From an uncultured Prevotellaceae bacterium (lineage in GTDB: Bacteria > Bacteroidota > Bacteroidia > Bacteroidales > Muribaculaceae): 64,000 bases of DNA. Below the pieces are notes generated by a model. It searched no databases. It saw only the letters and a program-made list of their open reading frames with translations, and had not been told where the DNA came from. The position numbers and the translations under genes are program-made. The DNA lies in NCBI GenBank assembly GCA_946186575.1, contig CAMHNO010000001.1, positions 62,001 through 126,000 of the forward strand, written 5' to 3'. This document shows positions 17,168 through 25,749 of this stretch, one piece after another (within the stretch, counting starts at the first letter, position 1; every line of letters starts with the position of its first letter).

Positions 17168-18535
17168 ATGACTGACGACGAAGTAACTGCTCAAGCTCTC
17201 AAAGCATTGAAGATCGACCATCTCAATGCCATGCAGCGCGAGGCTATCGATGCATGGAGCAGCCATGATGGTGACATGATGGTTTTGGCACCCACCGGCT
17301 CGGGCAAGACGCTTGCTTTTCTTGCGCCACTGCTATTGTCGCTCAAGGGCCAAAGCCGCAATGTTCAAGCCATTGTGATAGCACCGTCGCGCGAACTCGT
17401 GCAGCAGATCTTCAACGTGCTCAAACGCATTTCTCCACTCACCACCACTGCTTGCTGTTATGGAGGTCACGACTCAGCCACCGAGAAAAGGTCACTGGAG
17501 TCTCACCCCAGCGTTGTTGTCTCAACGCCAGGCAGGTTACTTGACCATTTGCAAAGAGGCAATATCACTACCAGCGCTCTGACATGCCTGGTGCTTGACG
17601 AGTTTGACAAAACGCTGGAACTGGGGTTCGACGATGAGATGCGCACTATCATGAGCCATGTGTCCACTGCCACAAGGAAAATCTTGACATCGGCAACTGT
17701 ATTGGAGCCGTTGCCCGGCTTCGTTAAATTAAAAAGTCACATCACCATCAATTACCTTATGGACAATGAGCTAAAGGTTGAAAAACGCATCAGCTTGTGG
17801 CATGCGAAGGCGAGCGACAACAACAAACTTGACACATTGCTAACATTGCTCCACAACATCCCCGATGAGCCTACTATAGTCTTTGCTGGCAGCCGTGAGA
17901 ATGCTCAAATCGCTTCAAACTTCCTGAGTAAAAACAAAATGAAGGTTGTGCTATATCATGGTGCCCTACAACAAGTTGAGCGCGAGAAAGCAGTGGCTAT
18001 GTTCAGTAATGGCACCGTGATGGTGATGGTTGCTACCGACCTGGCCGCACGAGGGCTCGACATCACAAGCGTGAAACACATTATCCACTACGACTTGCCC
18101 TCATCGCAAGAGGCGTTCGTTCATCGCAACGGCCGCACCGCACGGGCCGACAGCCACGGCCATGCTTATATCATAACAGCACAGAACGAGCCATTGCCAC
18201 ATTACGTGAGCCAATGCAACAATTTCTCGATGATGCGCCAAGGCAATCAAAACATGAAAAGCTCAACAACTGCAACACTGCACATTAGTGCCGGCAAGAA
18301 AGAGAAAGTGTCGCGGGCGGATATTATGGGCTTTCTCACAGCTCTGAGCACTAAACTAAGCGCTGGCGATATAGGAAAAATCAATGTCTACGACCACTTC
18401 TCGCTCGTAGCTGTTCCGCAACATAGAATCCACGACATAATTGAAGCCGGAAATCACACTAAACTCAAGAAGCTAAAGGTGAAGCTGACTGTTGCTGTTC
18501 AGCAACTTCGACTGGCCAAGCCTACAGTGCGCTGA
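17168..18535 (+). CDS. DEAD-box-family RNA helicase, DbpA-like
   Basis: The protein has 455 residues. Helicase motifs are in order: Q-type (LNAMQREAI), I (APTGSGKT), Ia (PSRELVQQ), Ib (TPGRLLDH), II as LDEFDK (DEFD in place of DEAD), III (TSAT) and VI (HRNGRTARA). Residues about 380-445 (RADIMGFLTAL, then GDIGKINVYDHFSLVAVP) match the RNA-binding domain of DbpA, which in E. coli targets helix 92 of 23S rRNA during large-subunit assembly. So a ribosome-assembly role is likely. Its 3' end overlaps the convergent thioredoxin-family gene by 14 bases. Confidence 0.88.
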   Translation: MTDDEVTAQALKALKIDHLNAMQREAIDAWSSHDGDMMVLAPTGSGKTLAFLAPLLLSLKGQSRNVQAIVIAPSRELVQQIFNVLKRISPLTTTACCYGGHDSATEKRSLESHPSVVVSTPGRLLDHLQRGNITTSALTCLVLDEFDKTLELGFDDEMRTIMSHVSTATRKILTSATVLEPLPGFVKLKSHITINYLMDNELKVEKRISLWHAKASDNNKLDTLLTLLHNIPDEPTIVFAGSRENAQIASNFLSKNKMKVVLYHGALQQVEREKAVAMFSNGTVMVMVATDLAARGLDITSVKHIIHYDLPSSQEAFVHRNGRTARADSHGHAYIITAQNEPLPHYVSQCNNFSMMRQGNQNMKSSTTATLHISAGKKEKVSRADIMGFLTALSTKLSAGDIGKINVYDHFSLVAVPQHRIHDIIEAGNHTKLKKLKVKLTVAVQQLRLAKPTVR

Positions 18536-19010
18536 AAATCTTATCCAGATTTTCCTCACCTCTCATGCCCACCACCTTGTCGAGCACATCGCCATCAGGC
18601 GATATAATCACCAGAGTGGGAATGCTCTCAATTTGGTACTTTTGAGCCATTTCGTTATTCTGGTCTACATCAATCTTGCGGAACTCTATCTTGTTGGCAT
18701 ATTTCTTCTCCATTTTTTCCATGGCAGGAGCCATTGCTTTGCATGGACCACACCATGTGGCAAAGAAATCTATTACAACAACTTTTCCATTGCTTTTCTC
18801 TTTACTGCTGCTGGCCTTGTCTTGATTCACAGAATCTTTATTGACATCAACACTGTCGGCCGCCTGCGCAGCATCGTCAAACGTTTTGTTGATCTTTGAA
18901 ACAATGTCATCACTTGCCACGCTGCTTGTTTTGCTTCCACCACAAGACATCGCTCCCACAAGTGCAGCTATCAAGAGCGACATCAACAATAATTGCTTCA
19001 TAGTTTTCAT
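18522..19010 (-). CDS. Thioredoxin-family lipoprotein
   Basis: The protein has 162 residues with a lipoprotein signal (LLIAALVGAMSCGGS, Cys at about residue 23), a Ser/Lys-rich linker, and a thioredoxin fold with the active site FFATWCGPCKAM and the cis-proline ESIPTLVI. A CGPC site on a membrane anchor suggests a periplasmic reductant or disulfide-exchange protein. It is the third gene of a tight unit with tsaC (nine bases upstream) and the B3/B4 protein. Confidence 0.88.
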   Translation of the reverse strand: MKTMKQLLLMSLLIAALVGAMSCGGSKTSSVASDDIVSKINKTFDDAAQAADSVDVNKDSVNQDKASSSKEKSNGKVVVIDFFATWCGPCKAMAPAMEKMEKKYANKIEFRKIDVDQNNEMAQKYQIESIPTLVIISPDGDVLDKVVGMRGEENLDKIFSAL

Positions 19011-19019
19011 ATCATTAAA

Positions 19020-19622
19020 TTATTCAAGTTCACCTTTGCCCTGGCGCACTATCTCGGGCTCGCCACCTGTGCAGTCAACCACCGTCGATGGCACAAGCCC
19101 TCCTCTACCAGAATCAACCACAATATCCACCTGGCTTCCAAGCGATTCGGCTATGAGCTCGGGCTCACAGCGGTAGTCGTCGTCACGCGCTGGCACCGAC
19201 GTGGTGAGTATGGGGTGGCCAAGTTCTTGCTCAATAGCTGTAGCAATCTTGTTGTCGGGGATGCGGATTCCCACCGTGCGGCGACCCTTGAAGGCTTTTG
19301 GGAGCTTTGACAATGCTGGCAAGATGAAGGTGAAAGGTCCTGGCAGATTGTTCTTCATGAGCCGGAACTGAGTGTTGTCGAACTTGGCGTATTGTGCAAC
19401 CTCCGAGATGTCGCTGCAGATAATAGAGAGATTAGTCTTGGCACTCTTCATTGCCTTGAGTGAGCAGATGCGCTCAATCGCTTGGTTGTTGAGAGCGTCG
19501 CACCCAATGGCGTAGACCGTATCGGTGGGATAAACGATAATTCCTCCGTCTCTCAAAACCGATGCAATCTCCTCAATGTGACGTGCATTGATGTTTTCTT
19601 CGATTATTGGTAATACTTTCAT
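19020..19622 (-). CDS. L-threonylcarbamoyladenylate synthase, Sua5/YciO/YrdC family
   Basis: The protein has 200 residues. The YrdC fold is clear from VLRDGGIIVYPTDTVYAIG, then NLPGPFTFILPA, TVGIRIPDN and PILTTSVPA. Family members make threonylcarbamoyl-AMP from Thr, bicarbonate and ATP for the t6A37 modification of ANN-decoding tRNAs (TsaC); the close paralogue YciO is hard to tell apart by sequence. The length is that of the single-domain form without the Sua5 C-terminal domain. It starts one base after the B3/B4 gene stop, so the two are coupled. Confidence 0.85.
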   Translation of the reverse strand: MKVLPIIEENINARHIEEIASVLRDGGIIVYPTDTVYAIGCDALNNQAIERICSLKAMKSAKTNLSIICSDISEVAQYAKFDNTQFRLMKNNLPGPFTFILPALSKLPKAFKGRRTVGIRIPDNKIATAIEQELGHPILTTSVPARDDDYRCEPELIAESLGSQVDIVVDSGRGGLVPSTVVDCTGGEPEIVRQGKGELE

Positions 19623-19623
19623 A

Positions 19624-20298
19624 TCAAAAAAAATTTCTTTTTATCGTTTTCTCAATATTGGTTGCGTCAGCATATTTTTCGAGCAATTGAGCAGTCCAAT
19701 CAAGCGTCTCATCGAGAGGCATCTCAAGCCCGAATGCATTGACATTGATCTGAACCTTGCGAGTTTCAAGAGTAAACTTTGTGCGCTCCTCGTCGCTGGT
19801 GGGTGTGGCAATGCCACCCAGGGCATCGCGATACACTGGCATTCCCTCAATGTTGAGCTGACCACGACCAATGCCGCAATAAGGCTCGTCATTCTCTCCC
19901 ACCCCCATCGTCAGGGTGTCGCCCTCAATCTTGCTGGCATCCAAACCGCTAATGGGGTATCCACTCTTGATTGAGACCAGATTCACTACATCGATGAGCG
20001 TCGTCAGGCGATACAGCCCCAATCCCCTCACGATGCGGCGGCACAATGCCTCGCTGGCCACACGATAGCGTCCGGGGTCTTTACCCAGTGCCTTGTAAAG
20101 CTTGCGCGTGGCGGCAATAGCCGGTCGCTTGTTTATTGCGAGCAGCTCATAGTTGCTGGCAACGACAGCAGCCTCTTGTTCTATTTCATGCCACAGCTCA
20201 TCGCATGTGTCGCCATTCACAACATCGGCCCTTAGCAGCCCAATCTGCATTGACGGACAAACCTCTAAAATGCGAGGGTCAATTTCTACATTAATCAT
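19624..20298 (-). CDS. B3/B4 domain protein (PheRS-beta editing-domain homologue)
   Basis: The protein has 224 residues. It matches standalone B3/B4 proteins related to the editing domain of phenylalanyl-tRNA synthetase beta: YKALGKDPGRYRVASEALCR, then LVSIKSGYPISGLDASKI. Free-standing members are thought to bind or edit tRNA or amino acids, but activity is not established for most. It leads a three-gene unit with tsaC and a thioredoxin lipoprotein. Its promoter (TAATTTTG, 20318-20325) is back to back with that of the C1B peptidase. Confidence 0.82.
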   Translation of the reverse strand: MINVEIDPRILEVCPSMQIGLLRADVVNGDTCDELWHEIEQEAAVVASNYELLAINKRPAIAATRKLYKALGKDPGRYRVASEALCRRIVRGLGLYRLTTLIDVVNLVSIKSGYPISGLDASKIEGDTLTMGVGENDEPYCGIGRGQLNIEGMPVYRDALGGIATPTSDEERTKFTLETRKVQINVNAFGLEMPLDETLDWTAQLLEKYADATNIEKTIKRNFF

Positions 20299-20317
20299 CT
20301 TTAATATTATTTTTTTG

Positions 20318-20325
20318 CAAAATTA
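20318..20325 (-). promoter_or_regulatory. Promoter -7 box for the B3/B4-tsaC-thioredoxin unit
   Basis: The minus strand reads TAATTTTG, 19 bases before the ATG at 20298. Confidence 0.65.
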
Positions 20326-20348
20326 ATATAAAAATCCGTTTTTTTGTG

Positions 20349-20356
20349 TATTTTTG
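20349..20356 (+). promoter_or_regulatory. Promoter -7 box for the C1B peptidase
   Basis: TATTTTTG lies 47 bases before the ATG at 20404, divergent from the box at 20318. Confidence 0.6.
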
Positions 20357-20403
20357 CCGAATCATTAGCATGAGATAATTTTTTACATTTTAATTAATAC
20401 ACA

Positions 20404-21606
20404 ATGAAACATCTTTTTCTAACACTTATTGCTGCCAGTTTAACACTTGGCGCACTGGCCGATGACAAGGTCGTAAACCCCGACAGCACAGGCTTTAAAT
20501 TCACCGATGTGAAATTAGTGAAATCCACTCCAGTGAAAGACCAGAACAAGTCTGGAACTTGCTGGTGCTACTCGAGCAACACATTCTTCGAGAACGAAAT
20601 CCTGCGCAAGACAGGCAAAGAGGTTCATTTGAGCGAGGGATTTGTGGTTTATCACTGCTATCTCGACAAGGCTATCAAAAACGTACGCATGGATGGCACA
20701 AGCAACTTTGCCGAAGGTGGCGCAGGCCTCGATGTAGCCTACGTTTGGGAGAATTATGGCATGGTTCCCAACGAGGTTTATACCGGTATGACCTATGGCG
20801 ACAAGAAGTTCAATACCGCCGAGCTCACTGCTATGCTCCAGGGCATGGTCAACGTCGTTAACCAGCGCAAGCTCAAGAAGCTCACACCATCATGGATGGA
20901 TGCCTTCAAGGGTGTTCTCGATGGGTACATGGGCAAGCTCCCCGAGACCTTCACTTGGGAGGGCAAGACCTACACTCCTCAGAGCTATGCTGCATCACTG
21001 CCTCTGAACATGAACGACTACATCTCAATCACTTCGTTCACTCACCATCCCTTCTACAAGCCTTTCGTGCTTGAGGTAGCCGACAACTGGACTTGGGAGC
21101 AGTCGCAGAACGTTCCCATCAACGAGCTCTGGGAGATTGCCAACTATGCCATCGAGAAGGGCTACTCAATTGCTTGGGGTGCCGACGTGAGCGAGCGTGG
21201 CTTCCAGTGGCGCAAGGGCTATGCTGTTCTGGTTAAGGAGAAAACCGAGGATGACCTCAACGGCACCGACCGTGCACGCTGGGATCAGCTCAGCGACAAG
21301 GATCGCGACGCTCAGCGCTGGGAGATCAAGGGTCCAGGCAACGAGCAGACCGTTACTCAAGAGAGTCGCCAGCTCATGTTCGACAACAAAGAGACTACCG
21401 ACGACCATGGCATGGTAATCGTGGGCACCGCTGTTGACCAGGAAGGCAACAAATACTTCAAGGTTCAGAACAGCTGGGACACCAACCAGCTCTATCACGG
21501 CTTCTTCTATGTGAGCGAGGCATTCTTCAAAGCTAAAACAATGAACATCATCGTCAACAAAGAGGCCATCCCCGCTGCTATCGCCAAGAAGATGGGCCTG
21601 AAATAA
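20404..21606 (+). CDS. Exported C1B cysteine aminopeptidase, bleomycin-hydrolase family
   Basis: The protein has 400 residues with a signal peptide (MKHLFLTLIAASLTLGALA). The papain-type site is complete: oxyanion Gln and nucleophile Cys in VKDQNKSGTCWCYSS, His in TTDDHGMVIVG, and Asn in FKVQNSWD. Bleomycin hydrolase/PepC relatives are hexameric aminopeptidases of the cytoplasm; Bacteroidota commonly have this exported form. It probably trims peptides in the periplasm. It is monocistronic, with a terminator 39 bases past the stop. Confidence 0.9.
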   Translation: MKHLFLTLIAASLTLGALADDKVVNPDSTGFKFTDVKLVKSTPVKDQNKSGTCWCYSSNTFFENEILRKTGKEVHLSEGFVVYHCYLDKAIKNVRMDGTSNFAEGGAGLDVAYVWENYGMVPNEVYTGMTYGDKKFNTAELTAMLQGMVNVVNQRKLKKLTPSWMDAFKGVLDGYMGKLPETFTWEGKTYTPQSYAASLPLNMNDYISITSFTHHPFYKPFVLEVADNWTWEQSQNVPINELWEIANYAIEKGYSIAWGADVSERGFQWRKGYAVLVKEKTEDDLNGTDRARWDQLSDKDRDAQRWEIKGPGNEQTVTQESRQLMFDNKETTDDHGMVIVGTAVDQEGNKYFKVQNSWDTNQLYHGFFYVSEAFFKAKTMNIIVNKEAIPAAIAKKMGLK

Positions 21607-21644
21607 CAACACCCACCCTTAAGCGATAACAAATCACCAACATG

Positions 21645-21678
21645 GGCTTTGAGCAGTTTCGCTCAAAGCCTTTTTTTT
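21645..21678 (+). terminator. Rho-independent terminator after the C1B peptidase
   Basis: A 10-bp perfect stem (GGCTTTGAGC / GCTCAAAGCC) with a six-base loop is followed by eight T. It lies within the longer open frame that precedes umuD, which rules out the upstream ATG at 21642 as the umuD start. Confidence 0.92.
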
Positions 21679-21688
21679 ACTGCCACAC

Positions 21689-21719
21689 TTGCACACTAAA
21701 AATAAAAATAGTAATTTTG
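21689..21719 (+). promoter_or_regulatory. Promoter of umuD-murI
   Basis: TTG at 21689-21691, 20 bases, then TAATTTTG at 21712-21719 give a full Bacteroidota consensus. Only six bases separate the box from the umuD ATG, so the message is probably near-leaderless. No LexA-type operator palindrome is obvious. Confidence 0.7.
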
Positions 21720-21725
21720 CACCAT

Positions 21726-22157
21726 ATGGCAACTCTTGAGATAAAACGCATTGAAGAAAACAGCGACTGGTCGCTACAACTGTTTGAGAGCCGCATCCAG
21801 GCAGGATTTCCCAGCCCTGCCCAGGGGTCCTTTGCCGACGCTGTCGACCTCAACCACGAGCTCATCAGCAATCCGGCGGCAACCTTCTGTGCACGCGTCA
21901 TTGGCGACTCGATGGTCGACTCGGGAATTATGGAGGGCGACATGCTCATCATCGACCGTTCGCTCGACCCTCACGATGGCGACATAGCCGTGTGTTTCCT
22001 GGATGGCGACTTTACCGTAAAGCGCATTAAGATAACTGACAACGAGGTTTCGCTCGCACCCGCCAACCGTCGCTACCCCATCATCAAGGTGCCCAAGGAG
22101 AGCAACTTCATCATTTGGGGAGTTGTGTCACACATTATCAAGAAGTTAAACCGATAA
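21726..22157 (+). CDS. umuD: UmuD-like S24 autopeptidase
   Basis: The protein has 143 residues. It aligns along its length with E. coli UmuD: RIQAGFPSPAQG (self-cleavage expected at Ala26-Gly27), catalytic Ser62 in IGDSMVDSGI, and Lys99 in DFTVKRIK. In the SOS response UmuD is cut to UmuD', which partners UmuC in translesion polymerase V. No umuC follows; instead murI starts 12 bases downstream in the same apparent transcript. The polymerase subunit may be elsewhere on the chromosome. Confidence 0.9.
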   Translation: MATLEIKRIEENSDWSLQLFESRIQAGFPSPAQGSFADAVDLNHELISNPAATFCARVIGDSMVDSGIMEGDMLIIDRSLDPHDGDIAVCFLDGDFTVKRIKITDNEVSLAPANRRYPIIKVPKESNFIIWGVVSHIIKKLNR

Positions 22158-22169
22158 CTAATTGCACTC

Positions 22170-23012
22170 ATGCCCACTTGCTATAGCACTCAACCAGCAC
22201 CCATTGGTGTGTTTGATTCAGGATTTGGAGGCCTGTCGATCCTGCGTGAGATAAGAAAAGAGTTGCCACACTACGACTACATCTTCTTGGGCGACAATGC
22301 TCGAGCACCCTATGGCAACCGTTCCTATCAGCTTGTGTATGAATTCACCCTTCAGGCAGTAAAGTATCTCTTTGAGCAGGGTTGCCATCTTGTGATTTTG
22401 GCATGCAACACAGCCAGTGCCAAGGCCTTGCGCAGCATTCAGCAGCGTGACCTGGGCACCCTCGACCCTGACCGCCGGGTACTCGGAGTGATACGACCCA
22501 CGGTCGAAGAAATTGGCAACATCACCCGTAGCCGCAAGGTGGGCATTTTTGGCACTCCTGGCACAGTTCAGAGCCTGTCATACGATATCGAAATTGGCAA
22601 GATGCACCCCGACATCAAGGTCTACAGCCATGCCTGCCCCATGTGGGTGCCACTGGTCGAGAATCGTGAAAGCGATGGGCCTGGAGCCGACTATTTTGTT
22701 AAAAAAGATGTCGAGGCTTTAATGTCGCAATGCAGCGACATCGACTCTATAATTTTGGGGTGCACTCACTATCCTCTACTCTACGAAAAAATCAAGAAAT
22801 ATGCTCCCGCGGGCATCAACATAATCGAGCAAGGGCCCATTGTGGCTGCCAGCCTCAAAGATTATCTTCGCCGTCACCCCGAGATGAAGCAGCGCTGCTC
22901 GCAAGGTGGCACATGCCGCTACTGCACAACCGAGGACGCATCTCGCTTCTCGCCCGTGGCATCAATCTTTGTCAACCACTCCGTTGATGCCGAGCACGTC
23001 ATCTTGAAGTAA
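22170..23012 (+). CDS. murI: Glutamate racemase
   Basis: The protein has 280 residues. It makes D-glutamate for peptidoglycan stem peptides. The two catalytic cysteines are visible in VILACNTASAKAL and IILGCTHYPLL, and the substrate loop in IGVFDSGFGGLSILREI. The C-terminus has a short extra tail with two more cysteines (GGTCRYCTTED), common in Bacteroidota copies. It is read with umuD (12-base gap) and followed by murB and murA on the same strand after a weak terminator, so this is a wall-precursor cluster. Confidence 0.95.
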   Translation: MPTCYSTQPAPIGVFDSGFGGLSILREIRKELPHYDYIFLGDNARAPYGNRSYQLVYEFTLQAVKYLFEQGCHLVILACNTASAKALRSIQQRDLGTLDPDRRVLGVIRPTVEEIGNITRSRKVGIFGTPGTVQSLSYDIEIGKMHPDIKVYSHACPMWVPLVENRESDGPGADYFVKKDVEALMSQCSDIDSIILGCTHYPLLYEKIKKYAPAGINIIEQGPIVAASLKDYLRRHPEMKQRCSQGGTCRYCTTEDASRFSPVASIFVNHSVDAEHVILK

Positions 23013-23047
23013 AAAAAAGATTTTTTGTTACAACAAGCCTATAATTC

Positions 23048-23069
23048 AACTCTTTTTATAGAGTTTTTT
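23048..23069 (+). terminator. Weak terminator between murI and murB
   Basis: A 6-bp stem (AACTCT / AGAGTT) with a six-base loop is followed by four T. Read-through into murB is plausible. Confidence 0.45.
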
Positions 23070-23095
23070 AATTGTTTATGTTCTAAGAAAAAACT

Positions 23096-24112
23096 ATGCC
23101 TATTAAGAAAGAGAGTAATTACGACTTGCGCGCTCACAACACCTTTGGCATCGATGTGAATGCCGAGCTGTTCATCACTTACGACACCGTCGACGAGTTG
23201 GTCGAGGTGCTGGCAGCAGTTCGTGGCAATGGCAAGCGCATACTGCACATTGGCGCAGGGAGCAACCTGCTTTTCACCAGCGACTTTGAGGGCATTATTC
23301 TGCACTCGGGCATCAAGTTCATTGAACATCTTTCTCGCAATGAGCAGCAAGTGATTGTCAGGGCAGGCGCAGGCGTTGTATGGGACGACTTTTGCGCTCT
23401 GATGGCTCAGAACAAACATTATGGAAGCGAGAACCTGTCGCACATACCAGGCGAAGTGGGCGCTGCCGCTGTGCAAAACATTGGAGCCTACGGTGTGGAG
23501 GTGGAGTCAATCATCAAGCAGGTCGAGACCATCGAGATTGCAACGGGCAAACCACGAGTGTTTCAAGCGCAGCAATGCCATTATGGCTATCGCGACAGCA
23601 TTTTCAAAAACAAGCTGAAAGGACAATATGTTGTCACGGCAGTGGTCTTCAGCCTCAGCACTGTGCCAAAGGTGCATTTAGACTATGGCCAACTGCAAGA
23701 GCTTCGAGCACTTGATGCGATGCCATCGGCACAAGCCATTCGCGATGCCGTGATAGCTATTCGCAAGTCGAAACTGCCCGAGCCAAGCGAGCTGGGTAGC
23801 GCAGGCAGCTTCTTTAAAAATCCGGTGGTCCCTGTCAATGTCTATGACGAGATTGCAGCAACCTATGCCAATGTGCCCCACTATGTTATTGATGGCGAGC
23901 GAGTAAAGATTCCTGCCGCATGGCTCATCGAGCAGTGTGGATTCAAGGGCAAGACTCATGGCGGTGCGGCAGTCTACGAGAAGCAACCGCTCATAATTGT
24001 AAACCAAGGTCATGCAACGCCAACCGACATTATGGAACTTGCCGAGGCCGTCAAGCAAAGCGTATACAACAAGTTTAAAATAAACATTCAACCCGAAGTT
24101 AATTACATCTGA
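23096..24112 (+). CDS. murB: UDP-N-acetylenolpyruvoylglucosamine reductase
   Basis: This 338-residue FAD enzyme reduces enolpyruvyl-UDP-GlcNAc to UDP-MurNAc with NADPH. Type I MurB features are present: the FAD-binding ILHIGAGSNLLFT, the loop SHIPGEVGAAAVQNIGAYG, the Tyr-bearing YGYRDSIFKNK, and the proton-donor Ser in LGSAGSFFKNP. The length fits the E. coli-like type. It is followed after 49 bases by murA, the preceding step of the pathway. Confidence 0.95.
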   Translation: MPIKKESNYDLRAHNTFGIDVNAELFITYDTVDELVEVLAAVRGNGKRILHIGAGSNLLFTSDFEGIILHSGIKFIEHLSRNEQQVIVRAGAGVVWDDFCALMAQNKHYGSENLSHIPGEVGAAAVQNIGAYGVEVESIIKQVETIEIATGKPRVFQAQQCHYGYRDSIFKNKLKGQYVVTAVVFSLSTVPKVHLDYGQLQELRALDAMPSAQAIRDAVIAIRKSKLPEPSELGSAGSFFKNPVVPVNVYDEIAATYANVPHYVIDGERVKIPAAWLIEQCGFKGKTHGGAAVYEKQPLIIVNQGHATPTDIMELAEAVKQSVYNKFKINIQPEVNYI

Positions 24113-24161
24113 ACTCCAGATTTAAGAAACCCAAAGCTCAAAAAAACAAAAAAAATACACA

Positions 24162-25475
24162 ATGGCATCTTTTATAGTTGAAGGCAATCACACACTGCAT
24201 GGCGAAATCACTCCACAAGGTGCTAAAAACGAGGCTCTCGAAGTGATTTGCGCCACAATCTTAACTACCGAGGAAGTGACAATCAACAATGTGCCCGACA
24301 TTCTCGACGTGAATAATCTCATCAAGCTACTGAGCCACATGGGCGTGAGTGTCAAGAAACTAAATGATAACAGCTATAGTTTCAAGGCAGAACACATCGA
24401 CGCAGCGTTTATCCAGAGCCCAGAGTTCATGGACGAGTGCACTAAGCTACGCGGCTCGGTGATGATAATCGCCCCACTACTGACCAGGATGGGAAACATG
24501 CTCTATGCCACGCCTGGTGGCGACAAGATTGGACGAAGGCGGCTCGACACACACTTTCGTGGACTGAGCAAATTAGGAGCCACCTTCACCTTCGATTCAG
24601 AGAAAATGGCCTATCGTTTTGAGCGGCATGCCCGTCTCAAAGGCTCATACATGCTACTCGACGAGGCTTCGCTCACCGGCACTGCCAACATCATCATGGC
24701 AGCAATTACGGCAAGCGGAACCACCACGATTTATAATGCAGCTTGCGAGCCCTACATCCAGCAACTGTGTCGCATGCTCAACCAAATGGGAGCACGCATA
24801 AGCGGCATCGCTTCTAATCTGCTCACCATCGAGGGAGTCGACAGCCTGCATGGAGCACAACACACAATCCTGCCCGACATGATCGAGGTGGGCAGCTTCA
24901 TTGGCATTGCAGCCATGACGAGCAGCCAGCTGACCATAAAGAATGTTTCGTGGCATAATTTAGGCATTATTCCTCACAGTTTCAAGCGACTGGGCATCAA
25001 GCTTGAGAAGCGAGGCGACGACATGTTCATTCCTGCCCAGCAGCATTATGAGATAGAACGATTCATGGACGGCTCCATACTCACGCTTGCCGACGCCATC
25101 TGGCCAGGCCTCACACCCGACTTGCTGAGCGTGCTGCTTGTGGTGGCCACACAAGCCAAGGGTAGCGTGCTCATTCACCAGAAGATGTTTGAGAGCCGAC
25201 TCTTCTTTGTGGATAAGCTCATCGACATGGGAGCACAAATCATCCTTTGCGACCCTCACCGCGCGGTAGTTATAGGTCACGACCACAACATCCACCTCAG
25301 AGCAAAGAAAATGGTATCACCCGACATACGCGCAGGTATAGCCATGCTCATCGCAGCCATGAGTGCCGACGGGGTGAGCCAAATAGGTCACATCGAGCAG
25401 ATTGACCGAGGCTATTCCAAGATAGAGCAACGCCTGAACGCCTTGGGTGCCCACATCAAGCGCGTGGAGCCGTAG
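24162..25475 (+). CDS. murA: UDP-N-acetylglucosamine 1-carboxyvinyltransferase with Asp at the Cys115 position
   Basis: This 437-residue protein catalyses the first committed step of peptidoglycan synthesis: enolpyruvyl transfer from PEP to UDP-GlcNAc. Family marks include GEITPQGAKNEALEV, VPDILDV and DMIEVGSFIG. The flexible catalytic loop reads TPGGDKIGRRRLD, so Asp121 stands where E. coli has Cys115, the residue alkylated by fosfomycin. Asp at this place keeps activity but gives intrinsic fosfomycin insensitivity in known cases (for example mycobacteria). From memory, Bacteroides enzymes share this Asp. It ends in front of a tandem-repeat spacer. Confidence 0.95.
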   Translation: MASFIVEGNHTLHGEITPQGAKNEALEVICATILTTEEVTINNVPDILDVNNLIKLLSHMGVSVKKLNDNSYSFKAEHIDAAFIQSPEFMDECTKLRGSVMIIAPLLTRMGNMLYATPGGDKIGRRRLDTHFRGLSKLGATFTFDSEKMAYRFERHARLKGSYMLLDEASLTGTANIIMAAITASGTTTIYNAACEPYIQQLCRMLNQMGARISGIASNLLTIEGVDSLHGAQHTILPDMIEVGSFIGIAAMTSSQLTIKNVSWHNLGIIPHSFKRLGIKLEKRGDDMFIPAQQHYEIERFMDGSILTLADAIWPGLTPDLLSVLLVVATQAKGSVLIHQKMFESRLFFVDKLIDMGAQIILCDPHRAVVIGHDHNIHLRAKKMVSPDIRAGIAMLIAAMSADGVSQIGHIEQIDRGYSKIEQRLNALGAHIKRVEP

Positions 25476-25482
25476 AAGTTGT

Positions 25483-25571
25483 TAGTTAAGAGTTTAGAGT
25501 TAAGAGTTTAGAGTTTAGAGTTTAGAGTTTAGAGTTTAGAGTTTAGAGTTTAGAGTTAAGAGTTAAGAGTT
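25483..25571. repeat. Tandem 7-bp repeat array (GTTTAGA)
   Basis: About a dozen mostly perfect GTTTAGA units, with GTTAAGA variants at both ends, start eight bases past the murA stop. A short reverse-complement stretch (CTCTAAACTCTAAGCTCTAA, 25621-25640) lies about 50 bases further on, so the pair could form a long hairpin. Confidence 0.9.
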
Positions 25572-25687
25572 CGATGCCCCCCGAATAGGGCAAAACCTCC
25601 AAATTTTGAAAAAATTTTCTTCTCTAAACTCTAAGCTCTAACCTTCAAGTTTATAAAGTTTTAGAACTTTAGAAACTTGAATAAAAA

Positions 25688-25747
25688 CTATTAACTATTA
25701 ACTAATAACTATTAACTATTAACTATTAACTAATAACTATTAACTAA
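25688..25747. repeat. Tandem 7-bp repeat array (TTAACTA)
   Basis: About eight TTAACTA units are interspersed with TAATAAC variants, ending at the stop codon of the convergent TPR gene. With the array at 25483 it fills the murA/TPR convergent spacer (25476-25749), which has no gene. Confidence 0.9.
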
Positions 25748-25749
25748 AA

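Noticed and set aside
21642-21725. Upstream ATG in frame with umuD
   Set aside because: That segment is the terminator hairpin of the preceding gene, and the umuD promoter lies inside it.
25483-25747. Repeat array considered as CRISPR
   Set aside because: The units are 7 bp, directly abutting, with no unique spacers and no cas genes.
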